From the NCBI GenBank assembly GCA_029448655.1, contig JACCLO010000001.1:3906001-3970000 (forward strand): a DNA stretch of 64,000 nucleotides. The letters are read 5' to 3'. The translations under genes and the position numbers were made by a program. The DNA comes from Wolfiporia cocos. Its lineage: Eukaryota; Basidiomycota; Agaricomycetes; Polyporales; Phaeolaceae. Numbering within the stretch: position 1 is the stretch's first letter; each line of letters starts with the position of its first letter. A model generated the notes under the pieces. It did no database searches, was not told where the DNA came from, and worked only from the letters and a program-made list of their open reading frames with translations. Below are positions 20,780 through 33,357 of this stretch, piece by piece.

Positions 20780-22889
20780 CTAGCCCAAGCCTCCGTTTCG
20801 AGCACCAACTGCACTTTCAGAATGACCACCAACTCCACTACCACCGGCACTGCCGCAGAATTACGCTACCGCAAAATACTACACCGACATTTGAGCCGTT
20901 ATTTCCGACACTGCAGGCGCCCGCGCCCTGTACAAGAACTGAGTATCAGCTGGAACGTATGGTATAAGTCAGACGACTTACCACAGCACACTGAGCTGCA
21001 TTCCCTGTATTAGCATCAACTGCAGCACTGACACCGCCGCAGGCTGCCACAGGGCGGTGGAAAGGTATAGGTGTTAAAACCCTGCCGAATCACCTGCGGG
21101 AAGTTCGTGAGAACAGGAACGACAGCGATTGTATGGGCTCTACGCTGACTGCGCCTACTAGATCGACAGAGAAAGGTCGACCGTCTGTATAAGCACTTAA
21201 AGTTGGTCAAGCCTTGGCATTGCTTCAGCCTTGAGCCCTATACACTAGTCCACCAGAACTCACGTGCGTTTCTGGCTCACATGCTGTGGTATGTGGTCGT
21301 GTGGTAGTACAATCCTGGCGACATTTTGAATGGAATGACCCAATCTCTGCTGTATTGCACGTCGCCAGTCATCATCGGTGTTCTTCAGAAAGTAGCATCA
21401 ATGGGTTTGCATCGAAACATAGATGTGACGATCTACGCACTGCTCCCTGACGGCGGAAAATGGCGGATCGAAGTAAGTTCTTTTTGAATGTCGCGGCTCC
21501 GGATGTATCGCTCGAGTTAACCTGCGTATGAAGATTCCCACTACTCGTATTAGCCGGGGCGTTTGATGTATGCGTGGAAACATACGCAAGATAAACTACA
21601 GGCGTAGGTATTTCGGCTGAGGCTACGCCGAGGCCCGCGATGACGTCTTTGACGAATTTATTCAGACCAAGGCTTTCCTTAGTTATTGTATGGTTGCATG
21701 TAGGGCATGAATGCTGAGCATACCCAGTTCCTGTTGTGGTCAGATAGGCTGCATCTGCCTTCAGTAATACGTTAAATCGGTTGAATTGGATGGGAACTCA
21801 CCGACCTCTATAGAAGCCAAGCACATAGAACATTCAATCGAGCAATGGGTCGTCGTGGCAGCAGCTGTGATGGGGTCAAAGGGTGTATGCATCCGTGCAA
21901 GCCAGAACGATGCAAGGCGAGGCGAGGGCTTTCGTTGGGATAGGTCTCCCAGACCCATCTGTATCAGTAGGCTAAGCTGCATGCCAGGACAGACATCACA
22001 TCACTCACAACCGTTGGCAAGAACTTGTCACCCAAGACCTGGAATTTTCTCATTGTCGGGACACGCTCACAGTCCTCAGCATACCAACTGTAGGTATTGG
22101 ATCAGAGTCAGGCAAATTATCTCGTCCCGATGGACTTGCCATACATTGGATTTAGCATATATGCGTGCCAGACCATGAGAACATCTAATGGTGGAACGAA
22201 ATCTATGTCCCAGATGTGTAAACTATCCGCATTGTGCATGATATCAGCCCATTTATAGAATTTACGGAATTAAGGCATTAAGTCTTGCGCTCTCTATGAG
22301 GGTATATCCTTGCAGACTGGACTCACCGATCCACTGCGAGATGGACAAACCAGCACCAGCGTTGCGATTGAGTCAGGTTCGCAGTCAGTGGAGGGAAGCG
22401 CAGGCCTTCGTTACGTTCAATTACAACGCGGAGTTTCTTGAGTGCGTCGAGGAGGCCAAGATGTGCCCTTACGTATGCGATATTCACTAGAGGACGTTGC
22501 AGATTTGATGATCCAATCCGATATATTGATGGTCCATCTGTGAGTTGTGGCCAGTCACTAGCGGTTTCTGGTGAATCGTTGATAAACCGTGGAAAGTCAT
22601 GAGTAGATTGTGGTGGCTCGTAGAAGGAGTCTAACGCTATACGGTCGAAACTATTCCGGTCGGAACCATGCGACTCCTGGGCGGATTCAAGTTGCCTGTC
22701 CACAAGATCCAGAGTCTAAACTGTCGATGCTGGCGGCTCGTCTCTGAACTCTGTGAACTGCCTGGCCGTCGGATTTAGCGTCTCATCTGGGAATGCTGGT
22801 GGCTCGTCCCTGAGCTCCGTGCTTCCGTCAGTGATAATGTGTGGTTGCTCGTAGATTGAGGAATATGGAGGAGGGTCATCAGAGTACAT
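20780..22889 (-). CDS. DUF1399 / glycine-rich domain protein (GRDP-like)
   Basis: A split gene whose exons together show the fungal and plant GRDP pattern. The N-terminus is acidic and Pro-rich (MYSDDPPPYSSIYEQ) with a repeated RDEPPA motif. The conserved core includes AYVRAHLGLLDALKKLR, WFVHLAVDR, FYKWADIM and the family hallmark VPPLDVLMVWHAYMLNP, then WYAEDCERVPTMRKFQ. A later cysteine pair region (CSMCLASIE, HSCPTCNHTI) resembles a small zinc-binding insert. The extreme C-terminus may be Gly/Ser-rich (GSAGGSGVGG), but the last two junctions were not resolved, so the stop position is provisional. The frame after DEPPAST meets a TAG, which a 45-nt intron (GTTTAG...CCCAG) would remove. Biochemical role unknown; plant relatives are linked to development and stress. 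Confidence 0.62.
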
Positions 22890-23814
22890 CCTTTGCTCGC
22901 GCTTGTGTAAGTCAGGCAAGATGTTGGGCTCGGCAATGAGCTGAAACAGAAGCTACCTCCTATTGTGCCAGATATCCGTGGAGCTAAGGTTCTGGAGCAG
23001 ACGCCAGCACGCTGTCAGGATGAGGCTATGATCGATAGATGCAATAGTTGAGGTGCTATGGAGATGAGATGATCCCCGACTCCGAGATGAGCATGTACAC
23101 GTTATGTAACACAGCCGCATGACGTTGAGTAGGTGGAGCAGCGAATTGGCATGGGAAGATGCGAGCCCGTCAAGCCGGCCTGGCAACGCCTGTCAAAGAT
23201 ACCCACGCCTCGAGTTTATACAGCTGTTGAATAAAATCACCACAGCTGTATTAGCAACAAGGGGTCACCGAGAGACGTGGATATGAGTTGCTGTTGCATC
23301 ACACGTGACAAATGGCGGTCGAAGCTGCCAGGCGCAGCGTTGTCAGAAGACGGAGTACCGGAGTACTGACATGGATACTCGCCAAAAGTATATGCTAACG
23401 AAGTCCCTTGCAGCTTGCCTTCGAGTCAGATTGCTTCGACGTTCTCGCTTTAGGCAACGCCGATTTCGTCGCCAAATAGCGCAGCGCTATAACTTACACA
23501 GCTTGATCATGATGGTGCCAGTGAAATAGCTCTTCGTGTAGACGATAGCAAGTCGTATGTCTGTGTTAGTGTGGTATTGTGTAGTTCATCGGATACCATG
23601 TGTTGACACATGCAGCGCAGAAAGTAGTCCTCTCCACATATGTTATCTATCGTATCGACGCTTCCGCTATAGTTGGTATGCCAGCTAACCGTTATTTGGG
23701 CGAGTGTTGACTTGTCAAAGATAGCCGAACTGTTAAGCTGACTTGCGACTGATGGCGCACGACCAGGTAACGTAAGATTACACTGAAGGAAGATATCCGT
23801 CGGAAGGCAGCCTC
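22890..23814. other. Spacer between DUF1399 gene and amino acid transporter
   Basis: Both neighbours are on the minus strand, so this holds the DUF1399 promoter and the transporter 3' end. A 95-codon open frame on minus (about 23507-23800) has no supported link to the transporter. Nothing else recognised. Confidence 0.4.
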
Positions 23815-25639
23815 CTATAGACCATTGTCTGCGCAGCTGAATGGACCACCAAACGAGCCGCTGTTGTATCCATCTATTATGCTTTGTACAGATACCTACA
23901 AAATCCATGAGCATCTGGTTCAGGTGCTGGAAGGGATCAACACACTCACATACGTTCCCGCACTGAGGAAGAACAACCCGATCGCGATGAGGATCAAGTT
24001 CACGACGAGTCCGACGACTCCTCGCATGCCTCGTCTTCTCCAAAACTCTGGGCCGTACTCTGCGCGGCGCATGCGGATGTATGCAGTTCCCCAGAAGATG
24101 AATCCGAAGAACGAGTCGAACAACGCGCTCATGAGGGATAGCAGATCCGAGAAGAACGGGATCACCTCCGCAATGATAAATGCGCCTGCCCACGTCGCGG
24201 CGAGAATGCCCGCCCACGCGGCCCAGCCCTTCAATGTATGCTCGCGCACATGGCGTGTGCGCCCGAAGGCACAGAAGAACAAAAAGCGCGCAGACACACT
24301 CGCATAAAGCACGCCGAGGAAGATGAGCGTAGGTAGCATGAACGAGAATGCGACCTTCTTGTACGTCTCGTTGCCCAACGACCCGAATGCAGGCGCGGTC
24401 ATGTACTGGTTGCCCGTATATGCGTACACGACAGCGCCAACCACGGAGAACAGCGCGATCTCTGCGATGGTGACCGCCCAGAGCGCGCGAGGAAACTGGC
24501 GCGGGTCGCGCATCTCCGCGATGAAGCTCGGGATCGTGATTTGCCCAATGAACGTGTAGCTGATGTTCAGGAAGGCGGAAAGTCCCGCGACAAAAGTCGT
24601 CCCCTTGGCCGGGAAAGCCAAGACGATAGGTGAGCCACCGCCAGTACCTGCAACAGGGTCTGTGTAGTTGGGATCTGGGTTATAGTACGCTGGATGCGGT
24701 TCGACGCCCGAGAAGATGGCGGCGAGAAGGACAGAAACGAAGGTAAAGAGTGCAGAGAATGTTGCGAGCTTGGCGAGGCGTGCAAAGGTGCGGGGGAGCG
24801 AACATGCGAAGCAGATGACTGCGGAAATCGCAGAGAAGCTGACGGTACAGAGGCTGTGGTTCGTCATGGTGTTCAGGTACTTGGCAAACGTGAGAACATG
24901 CAGAGCCTGATGCAATACTCAAGGTGAGCGCGGTAAAGGAAAAGGAGAACGACACGCTCACCTGAATGAACGTATTGTTGAGGAGGAACATGGCGGCAGT
25001 GATATAGAACGCCCACTTCGAGTTCCAGTACAGGAGTTGGCCGACACTGCAGACGTCCTTAACTTCGGGATGACGCATGCAGAACTCCCTGTGATTGAAA
25101 CATATGAGCGCAGAATGCCATGTGTTCGGAGCAATACATATACCAGACAATTAGTGATGTGTATAGCACTAGAGCCGCAACTACCACCGTCAAGATAAGA
25201 CCGGGGACAAGACCGAGCACCGAGTACGACCATGGAAATGACATGATAGCCAGGCATATGTACTCTGAGAACAGTAGGGCGGCCGTCTACGTGCATACAG
25301 TCAGTGTCTTATTACAGCACAATGATAGCCCTGCGCATTGTCTTTGGAAGGGCAGTCAAGACCTCCGATAGGTAGGCCAGGTGATGAGCTCACCTTCTGC
25401 CAGCTGCAGGTGCGGTATTTGATCGCATTTTGCGCCTCAAGCTCGATCTGCTTGCTCACAGATGAGCCCGAGTCGGCGTCTGAGCTGGAGAGACCGGCGA
25501 TGCGGCATAGCGTGCGCGGCGCATCCTGTCTCTCAGCGTCGCCAAGGTGCGTTGACGAGAACTTGTGACTGCCGTTAGCCTTGATGTCTTCAGCCGAGTC
25601 GTCGTCCTGAGTAACAGGACGCATGCTGCTCAAGCCCAT
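23815..25639 (-). CDS. Amino acid transporter, Aa_trans (AVT/neutral amino acid) family
   Basis: Multi-pass membrane permease of the AAAP family, moving amino acids with protons at the plasma or vacuolar membrane. A cytosolic N-terminus of about 90 residues rich in Ser and Asp (MGLSSMRPVTQDDDSAED) precedes the helices. About ten to eleven hydrophobic segments follow, for example SYSVLGLVPGLILTVVVAALVLYT, AFYITAAMFLLNN, LSAFLNISYTFIGQITIPSFIAEM (family-typical), LWAVTIAEIALFSVVGAVVYAYTG and GLVVNLILIAIGLFFLSAG. The start is the ATG of MGLSSMR. The last short exon was placed because GTYV then continues VSVQSIIDGYNSGSFGGPFSCADNGL, the usual ending in this fungal group. Most of the protein lies in one large exon (about 23930-24910). 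Substrate not predictable. Confidence 0.88.
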
Positions 25640-26197
25640 TATCGCCGCTGTCCCGAGCGAGCGACTGGTGGATCAAGAAGCAAGGCAAGTGAAGGGCCAT
25701 AGTGCCGTGCAATATGCACTGAATATAGCGCGCAGACCGCGGGCGTCATGGTTTTGGACAGCTCCATCAGGACCATCACGCCCCTTCGCACTGGTATTGC
25801 GTACGGCGCTTGTCGCTTGGCAGGTGCCATCACGTGCGATCAGGATAATGATAATGCATACTGCTGTCGCGTATTCTGGCGGGTGCATTCACAGCCGTGA
25901 ATTGAGATATATGCGCGCGGGCGGAGTCGAGTTCGATCGCGGCATCGCCGATCGCGCCGATCGCGCACTCCACGCCATCAGTCCCGCCATCAGCGCAAGC
26001 AGGTGCCTGGCGGAGTCAGACACATCAACTATCCGTTGCTCAAGTCCTTGCAAGATCGTTCGTATACATGAGGATGCAGAAGGAGCTACAGTGTTGTTCT
26101 ACAGGGGATCTTGCAAGCTGTCCAATCCACTATACGTATGATACACCATCGTTTGCACATCCGCTGTAATGTCCGGTGAGATTTCGATTTCCCAGAC
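25640..26197. other. Transporter promoter and GH63 3' flank
   Basis: Tandem minus-strand genes flank this stretch. Near 25930-25968 the motif CGATCGCG/GCGATCG recurs three times in about 40 bp, which could be a regulator site or chance in GC-rich sequence. No gene seen. Confidence 0.4.
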
Positions 26198-29100
26198 TCA
26201 GAGAGCATCGGGGGAGACGTCTCCGAGCGTGTTGAGATCGGCCGCGCTGTACGCGCTGCGCAGCGAGTGTGGCGTCTGGTCGCCGTACTCGGACTGCGTG
26301 TCAATGTGTTCCTACATGTAGTATATCAGCAATCATTAAATGAGGTATTGTCCAATGTCAGCACGTACGTCGAAGTAATGGTGAGCAAGGCTGCGGGGGG
26401 CTGTGTACAAGTTAGAAGCTGTATAGCCCCAAGTCGCCAGTTGCTACTCACTCTTCGGTGTTCTCGGCAGACGACAAGTCGCCCCGCTCTGCAAGATGTG
26501 GTATGCCACCAGACCGGACCTATCGAAATACCGTCAGTATCGCAGCCACAGATCACGGCTCAGACACTCACCAGCCGGTCTGATGCGATGCGCCCAGACC
26601 GCGCCCATCGTCCGCATGGAAGAACTTCATTATCCTTCAGAGTACTGTTCCGTTTGCTACAATGATATGCGCACCTCGTAAAACCAGACATAGTCCCGGA
26701 AGTGCGGGTCAGCATCAAGCTTGGGGTTACCGCCGTTCGTCGCCCGTCTGCCCTCCACGTCGCGTCCGAAGATGTGAATAATACGGTGTTGGATTTCCTC
26801 GGCAACCTCGACAAGGTTCATGAAGTCGCCACTGCCCGTAGGGCATTCCACCTTTTGGCAAGTTTAAGTTGCTATACTGCATATTAGCAGATTGCACGAA
26901 CCTGCAGTTCATCACCGTAGTACTGATAGAACCGTTGCAAGCTCTCGATAAGCAGGAAATTGACCGCGAGCCCTGCGGATTCGAGATGAAATGAGATAGT
27001 TGATCACCTACATACTTTGCACGTACAGATAGGGCCTCGCCAGTTGGAGTTTCCACCGAACATTCCAGACTTTGAGTCACCCGGCCAGTAGTTGATTTCA
27101 TGACGTTCGCCATGAACATCCATTCCCCAAGGGGCATCTTTGTGCTTTTTAGACAGCCTGCGAGGACGACGATGAACATGATCGTCTCTGGAAAATCGAG
27201 TAGATCTACGCACGATCGGATGCCGTGCTCGCTGAAGAACTCGTCCTCATCGAGCATCTTTTCCAGAATGCGGACAAGCCTTTCCTTACTGGCCAGAGCA
27301 AGCAGTCGGCGCTCGCCACGGCCGCGAACTATGCGTCAGGCCCGTGAGTACGATTGAGTGATCATCGTTTGCAGAGTACATACCCTTCATGTTCGCGACG
27401 TTTCGCTCGGAAATCTCGGGCCGGTTCTCGATGAACCACTCCAAGCGCTTCTTGAAGCCAGGGAAGCGATTAATCGTCGCCGGCTCCAGCACTAATGTCG
27501 CATAGAGCGGAATCAAGCCGACGAGACTGCGTACGGGCAGCTGCATTGTGTGGCCACTGTCGAATTGAATAGCGTCGTAGTACAAGCCATCCTGCTCGCT
27601 CCACAGGCTGAGTTTGCTTTCTCCTTCACGATATGTCATTGCGTCAGCGATAAAGACGAAATGCTGTATAGCTCCATGATCAACAACATTAAGCCCCCCA
27701 GGTGAATGTACGTACCTCAAAGAACTTAGAGGCAATATCCTCGTATACGGGGTTGTGCTTGGCCAGCTCGAGGGCGATGTTAAGCCTGACTTCTGTTAAC
27801 AAAACGTGCGTCGTGACTCATTGGAAGCGTGGCACTCACATGTTGAGGCAGTAGAAAGCCATCCACGCGGTTCCATCGGCTTGTCGTAGGACACCACCAG
27901 TAGGGAGAGGCTCTGAACGGTTGAACACGCCGATGTTGTCCAAGCCGAGGAAACCGCCTTCGAAGACGTTGTTACCCCCTTGGTCCTTGCGGTTCACCCA
28001 CCTGTACGGTAGCAGGTCTCGTCGGATGTAGATCGATCTATCAATCGCGAAATAACTGACCACGTAAAGTTGAGCAAGAGCTTTTGGAAGACACGCTCGA
28101 GGAATGGAAGATCCTCCCGCCCATAAAGCTTTCTTTCAATCTTGAAAACTCGGAACGTTGACCTATACCGCTATGAGTTTTTACGTGCGGACAGTGGACC
28201 ATATAACACACCAAGCATGCACCGGAGGGTTAACGTCGCTGAAGTTCCATTCGTAGGCAGGGATCTGCCCGTCAGGTTTCATGTACCATTCTCGCGTGAG
28301 CAAGTCGAGCTGCTTCTTAGCGAAGGCAGGATCAACGACCGCAAGCGGGATGCAGTGGAATGCAGTGTCCCACGCTGCGAAGAAGGGGTATTCCCACCTG
28401 ATGCCATGATGAGATGGGTGTATCCACATCTTACCGCCTAACACTCACTTGTCGGGCATAGACAAGATGTCTGCGACATACATATGCTTCCAGTCCTACG
28501 CGATCGATCAGCTAGGAGATCTATACAAGTTCATACTTTGGAGCTTTACCCTGTTTCTGACATATTTGCGTTCAGGAGGCGGAGGGGGTTGTGCAGGGTC
28601 GCCCTGCATCCAATCGTTCTGAACGAACTGATAGTATTGCTTTGTCCAGAGCATGCCTGCCAGCGCCTGACGCATAATTTGCTGAAGGTCATCCGTCATA
28701 GGGCCCATCACTAGTGCCGAGTAAAATTCGTTCGCCTCCTCACGTCGCTCCTCGATTGCATCGTCGAACAAGCCTTCGTCCTCGATGCTCGGATCTTGAC
28801 CAGGTTTGCGTTTGGTAAGTTTCAACCTGACTACGGCGCAGCCACCACGACCCGGCACGTTTTCGAAGATGTAATGGGCGGCGGACTTCGTCCCACGCTT
28901 CTCTGGATTGACGAAGGATGGCGTTTCGGGGAACGGAGTACGTGGGCCCTCCTCCTCCTCAGAACTGGGTGATTCGGATTCGATCTTGCCGTCAACACGC
29001 CGGACTTTGCTATCATGCCCAACGGTATTCGAGCGAATCTTCGTGGAAAAGTGCCCGATATTGTCCTCTGCACTAGGCGGACGATGTGCAGGAATGATGT

Positions 29101-30382
29101 GATCGTGGAACGCATCCTTGACATAGGGCATCGCATTCTGCCCTCCATACAACCTGTGGTAGTTAGTATCGTTTTCTGTGAAGAGCAGCTCGGGTTCCAC
29201 CGCGTCTTCTTCATCGGCGCCATCGCCGTCAGCCACGGGTGTTCCAGTCGCGTTCACTGGAGGCGGAGAAGGAAGGCAGTATAGATGGAATTTCCCGAGA
29301 GTGGGGTGGACCGCAGTGATCACACTGTTACCCGACGCTGTCATTTGAGGCATGCGCGGCTTTTCGGCAGGCCATGACCAATAATTCGTGAACCAGAACT
29401 GCGGGATGACATGCAGCGTGGCCGGATCCGGTCCACGATTGTACGAAGTGATCCGGACGTAGATGCTGTCTGGATCCTGTTCATCTTTGGCGTACTGTAA
29501 GCGGAGAATGAGCTTCAGCATGAGGGATTGAGATCGATCAATGACAGTGTACCTCCAGGAACACATCCCAATATCTGTCCTCGTCAAATACATCAGTGTC
29601 CAATATCTCAAACTCAGAAACATTGCGGTCGCGGTGCATGTTCTCTTGCACGAGCTCTTCGTATGGGTATGCCTTCTGCGGATATTTGTAAAGAAACTTC
29701 ATGTATGAATGTGTAGGCGTTGAGTCTAGATAATAGTAGAGTTCTTTGACGTCCTCTCCATGATTTCCTTGATGCCCGGTAACACCAAAGAGGCGTTCCT
29801 TCAAAATCCGATCTTGACCATTCCAGAGCGACAGGGAGAAGTTGAGACGCCCGTGGTTATCAGAAATACCAGCTATGCCGTCCTCGCCCCATCTATAGGC
29901 ACGCGACCTGGCATGCTCGTGGGGGAAGTGGCTCCAGGCATCGCCGTTGCCAGAGTAGTCTTCACGCACGGTGGCCTATATATATGCGCCATCATAAGGA
30001 GTAGCATCTCCAGATAGCCGATCAAGCGTACCCATTGCCTGTCACTGACATACGGACCCCACCTCTTCCAATGCAGCTCTCGCCTGTTGTCCTGATCGAG
30101 GCGATAACGTTCTGTGCCCTGATATTCCGCACCAAGCTTCTCTGCCAGCCTGATGCGAAAGAGCTTGTACTCCTCATCGGGCTCGCCTTGTTCTTGCTTT
30201 GGCGAAGAAGACTCGGGCTTCGACAACTTGGGCGGATTAGGCGCGGGCTGGCTTGCCGTGGGCTTTGGAATGTTAATCGTTAGCGCGGGATCGGATGTCG
30301 AGCGAGGGGGTGATATGTCGTTATCGTCGGCATTCTCTCCTCTGAAAATCTTTCCTTGTATCTTCTTGGTAGATTGAGACAT
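26198..30382 (-). CDS. Glycoside hydrolase family 63-type glycosidase
   Basis: Large split gene encoding an (alpha/alpha)6-barrel glycosidase of the GH63/MGH1-like group. There is no signal peptide ([13 protein letters not shown]), so it differs from ER glucosidase I and is probably cytosolic. Recognisable segments in order: [58 protein letters not shown]-type [31 protein letters not shown]; then the barrel with [76 protein letters not shown] and a C-terminal [13 protein letters not shown]. Many short introns interrupt it. The last exons continue [22 protein letters not shown] and stop after VSPDAL. An acidic insert rich in Glu/Ser/Pro (about 28900-29000) is loop-like. The natural sugar substrate is unknown. 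Confidence 0.86.
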
Positions 30383-30821
30383 CTCAGCGCAGAGACAATG
30401 TGAGGGGTTGACACGATGCAAGAGCAAACGAACGCGGTCGGGCGCCTATGCCTCCACTCGCGTCTTAGGACGCGTTTCTGTGTGACGTCACAGGTGCTAA
30501 CAGCAGCAAGTTCCGGCCCGCGCAATCGAGCAAGAGCGAAAGATGTAGCATTGAGTCAAAATAGCATCGTAACAATTGAATTGGATAGCGGACATCAGAT
30601 CAGCGCAACACAAATTGAGTAGCCCGAGCAGGGCTGATCAAGAACGAGGAAACTTGCATGCAGCGCGCAATATCCACATCACACGCAGTTGTACATTTTG
30701 CGAACCCTTTGTTCAATCACGCGTCACCGCACCACGCTCCTACGCCACTGTGGTGGCAGGAGGAGCCCCGCGATGCTCATGATAGCCTAGCACGACCATT
30801 AGACCCATGGCAGATTTACGA
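30383..30821. other. GH63 promoter and RGG gene 3' flank
   Basis: Tandem minus-strand spacer of 439 bp. No gene or notable repeat seen. Confidence 0.4.
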
Positions 30822-32780
30822 TTAGATTCGCCTACCACGGCCGCGCCCACGGCTACCGCGTCCGCGATGCTCGCCATCGCCACCCCTCCACTCGCCGCGC
30901 CCGCGGAACCCTGTAAAGTGCGTGTCAGAATGCACGAACAAAATGGATCGGCAATACTTACCACCGCGGTCCCCTCCACGGAAACCATCGCCGCGGAAGC
31001 CACCACGGAAGCCGCCGCGATCACCACCACGGCCACGGAAGCCGCCGCGTTCACCACCGCGTTCACCCTTGAAGCCGCCTCTGCCACCACGACCGCGTCC
31101 GCGCATTGGGGTGAAACCATCCTCATCATGAGTGCGAGGAGCGTGACCGTTAGCAGCGGGTGTGGGCGGCACCGAGACGTTCACAGGCGTCTCGGGCGCA
31201 GCGCCGCCTGCAGTGCCAAACTCGGCGTGCAAACTGCCAATAGACGGGAGACCACCTTCCTCTTCGTCAGCCCAGTTGATCGCGCCATCGCCGGGAGTGG
31301 GCGCTTGAGTCTACGGACTGTAAGACGCAGTAAAAATTTCATATGCTGACGGACCGACCTCGGTCGTAGTGATTGTGACGGATTCTTGCGTGAAAGCATG
31401 GCCGTTGATCTCGGTGTTGACTACAGTCTCGACTACCTCCACCTCAGCAGGCTGTTCGACATCTTGCTCTTCGGCAGCATATTGCGGCTGCTCGAAGACA
31501 GGTTCTTCTTGAGCGTTCTCAAGCTCATCCTCCTGCATGAAGTGGAAGCTGCCAGTGCCGCCCACAGTAGGGGGAATACCAGCGACTGAGACTTCAATTT
31601 GCTCTGTCACCTCCACAGGCGTTTCCTCGGCCTCCTCGTTTGCGGCTTCCTCAGCAGGCTGCTCAGGCGGCGGGGGGCTCAAGAAGAGACGAGTGATCTC
31701 AACGAGGCGAGAATCTGTGAATCATTCAGCTCACTTTGGGCAGCTGGAATATAGAGTCCCTAAACCCACACGAAACGCCGTGGACTTCGCCGTCCTCAGA
31801 CACAAAGCCCTGAATGAGTTCAACCTTGCGTTCTGACTCTTCGCCAAGAAGGGCGTTTGTCACAGAATAAATAGCAATATGCTCTGTCTCGTTCAGGTCC
31901 AGGTGTGCTGTCGCCGGATGTCCAGCAGCCAACAGATCGCGCAGACGGATGAACTCGACGAGTTTAGCTATCTTTTCCTGCTGAGAAGCCTACACGATCA
32001 TGCGTCATAGGACAGTCGTTGAGCAAAAGTAAGCATCTTCACCTCAGAGGCAGCGACGGCTTCGGCCAAACGTTTGCGCTCGGCTCTTGCGGCTTCGGCC
32101 TGCTTCGCTGCATTCTCCTTTGCGGTCTCCTCTTCTTGCGTCTGGGACAAGCTGAATGAGCCGGACAATATAGCCAATGACAGTCACAGACCGCTATCGC
32201 CTTCTTGACTTCTTCCAGCTCCTTGCGTACTGCCTCAAGGGCTGGGAGAGTCATAAGCAGCCGCTGCTGATCGTCGTTTAGTTTTTCCGGAGGTTCGGAC
32301 GAATAAAGTTCAATTCGCGTCTGCCAACATTGTGAGCCATTCATCACAAAGACTGCTTCATACGACGATCTTGCATCGTGTAAAACACGCAACGAAGTCG
32401 TTTAGAAGAGGCCAGTACCGTCACCGTGAAGAAAATGTCAACACCACACTCACGATCTTCTTCTGTATCGCCCTCATTCGCTTGTTGATCAGCTCGATGA
32501 CCGGACTTGTTTTTGATGCCTTTTCATTGACCGGTGTTTGCGCTCCCTCGGGCTGTACGACCAACTCGGGCGCAACAGAACCCTCTCTCACGTCGGCTTC
32601 TGTCGGCGCCTTCTCAGTCAGCGCAGCAGCTGTGGTGTCCGAGATAACAGCATCATCCGGTGCAACGGATCCCTGTCTGGACTTGTTCGCCTTGCGCTTC
32701 TTCCTTTGGGACTTGGACAGGGACGGAGGCGGAGGCGCGCCAGGCACGACGCGCACGGTTGGCGATGCCGTGTCAGACAT
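30822..32780 (-). CDS. RGG-box RNA-binding protein with coiled-coil middle
   Basis: Order of parts: a Ser/Ala/Pro-rich N-terminus with a basic patch (KSQRKKRKANKSR); a helical region (VIELINKRMRAIQKKI, IELYSSEPPEKLNDDQQRLLMTLPALEAVRKELEEVKKA, then a Glu/Ala/Lys coiled coil EEETAKENAAKQAEAARAERKRLAEA); a conserved-looking block (IRLRDLLAAGHPATAHLDLNET); a Glu-rich acidic segment; INWADEEEGGLPSIG; and a C-terminal RGG/FRG domain of about 60 residues (GFRGRGGDRGG type) ending RGRGRRI. This architecture fits an mRNP or ribosome-associated RNA binder. The helical block followed by RGG boxes recalls vertebrate caprin, but that link is tentative. One intron splits the RGG domain. Start is MSDTASPTV. 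Confidence 0.72.
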
Positions 32781-33357
32781 TCTGGTTTCGTTGAGCTGAA
32801 AGAGATTGGAAGGGGAGGAATGGATCGCTGGTGGTTTGTTGAGAACAGGCGGAGTGCGTGAGCTAGGAAGCAAAGAGGGTTGAGGACGTTGACCGCACCG
32901 AGGCGCGCGTCGCCTATGTTTCCACTTTCTCACGGCACTTGTGGATATGTATATGAATCTGAGTTTGTTCGATGGCATCTCCATTTCTGGCATCAGAGCC
33001 GCACACTGTTGACATTGCGCCCGACATGATGCGCTCTTTCGCCTAGCCGATGGCGGGCATGTGGGAGAGTACTGGCCAATGCGCATATCATCTTGCCTCC
33101 AATGTCCAGTCTCAGCGCGTCGAAGAGCGGTCTCGGATTCCCTTCATCCCTGCTGGCTTGCTTCACGGGTTGGCTATGATGTCCTTTCACGCCACCGCAT
33201 CACGAATTAGGCCACAAACTCCGATTTCTGGTCATAGCAGACGCGTCGTCGGTCTGAACTACAATCGCACCGAGGTGTCAGCCATGATGCCGTATATCAG
33301 ACAAACGCCCCTAGATCTCGGCGACGGTCTTCTCCCGCGATACTTACACCCTACGCG
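32781..33357. other. Divergent promoter region, RGG gene and BTB gene
   Basis: 577 bp between divergent starts. No clear TATA box or repeat; open frames here are not supported. Confidence 0.4.

Noticed and set aside
23507..23810. Minus-strand open frame after the transporter
   Set aside because: The transporter already ends convincingly at 23815; no join places this frame in the protein, and it matches nothing known.
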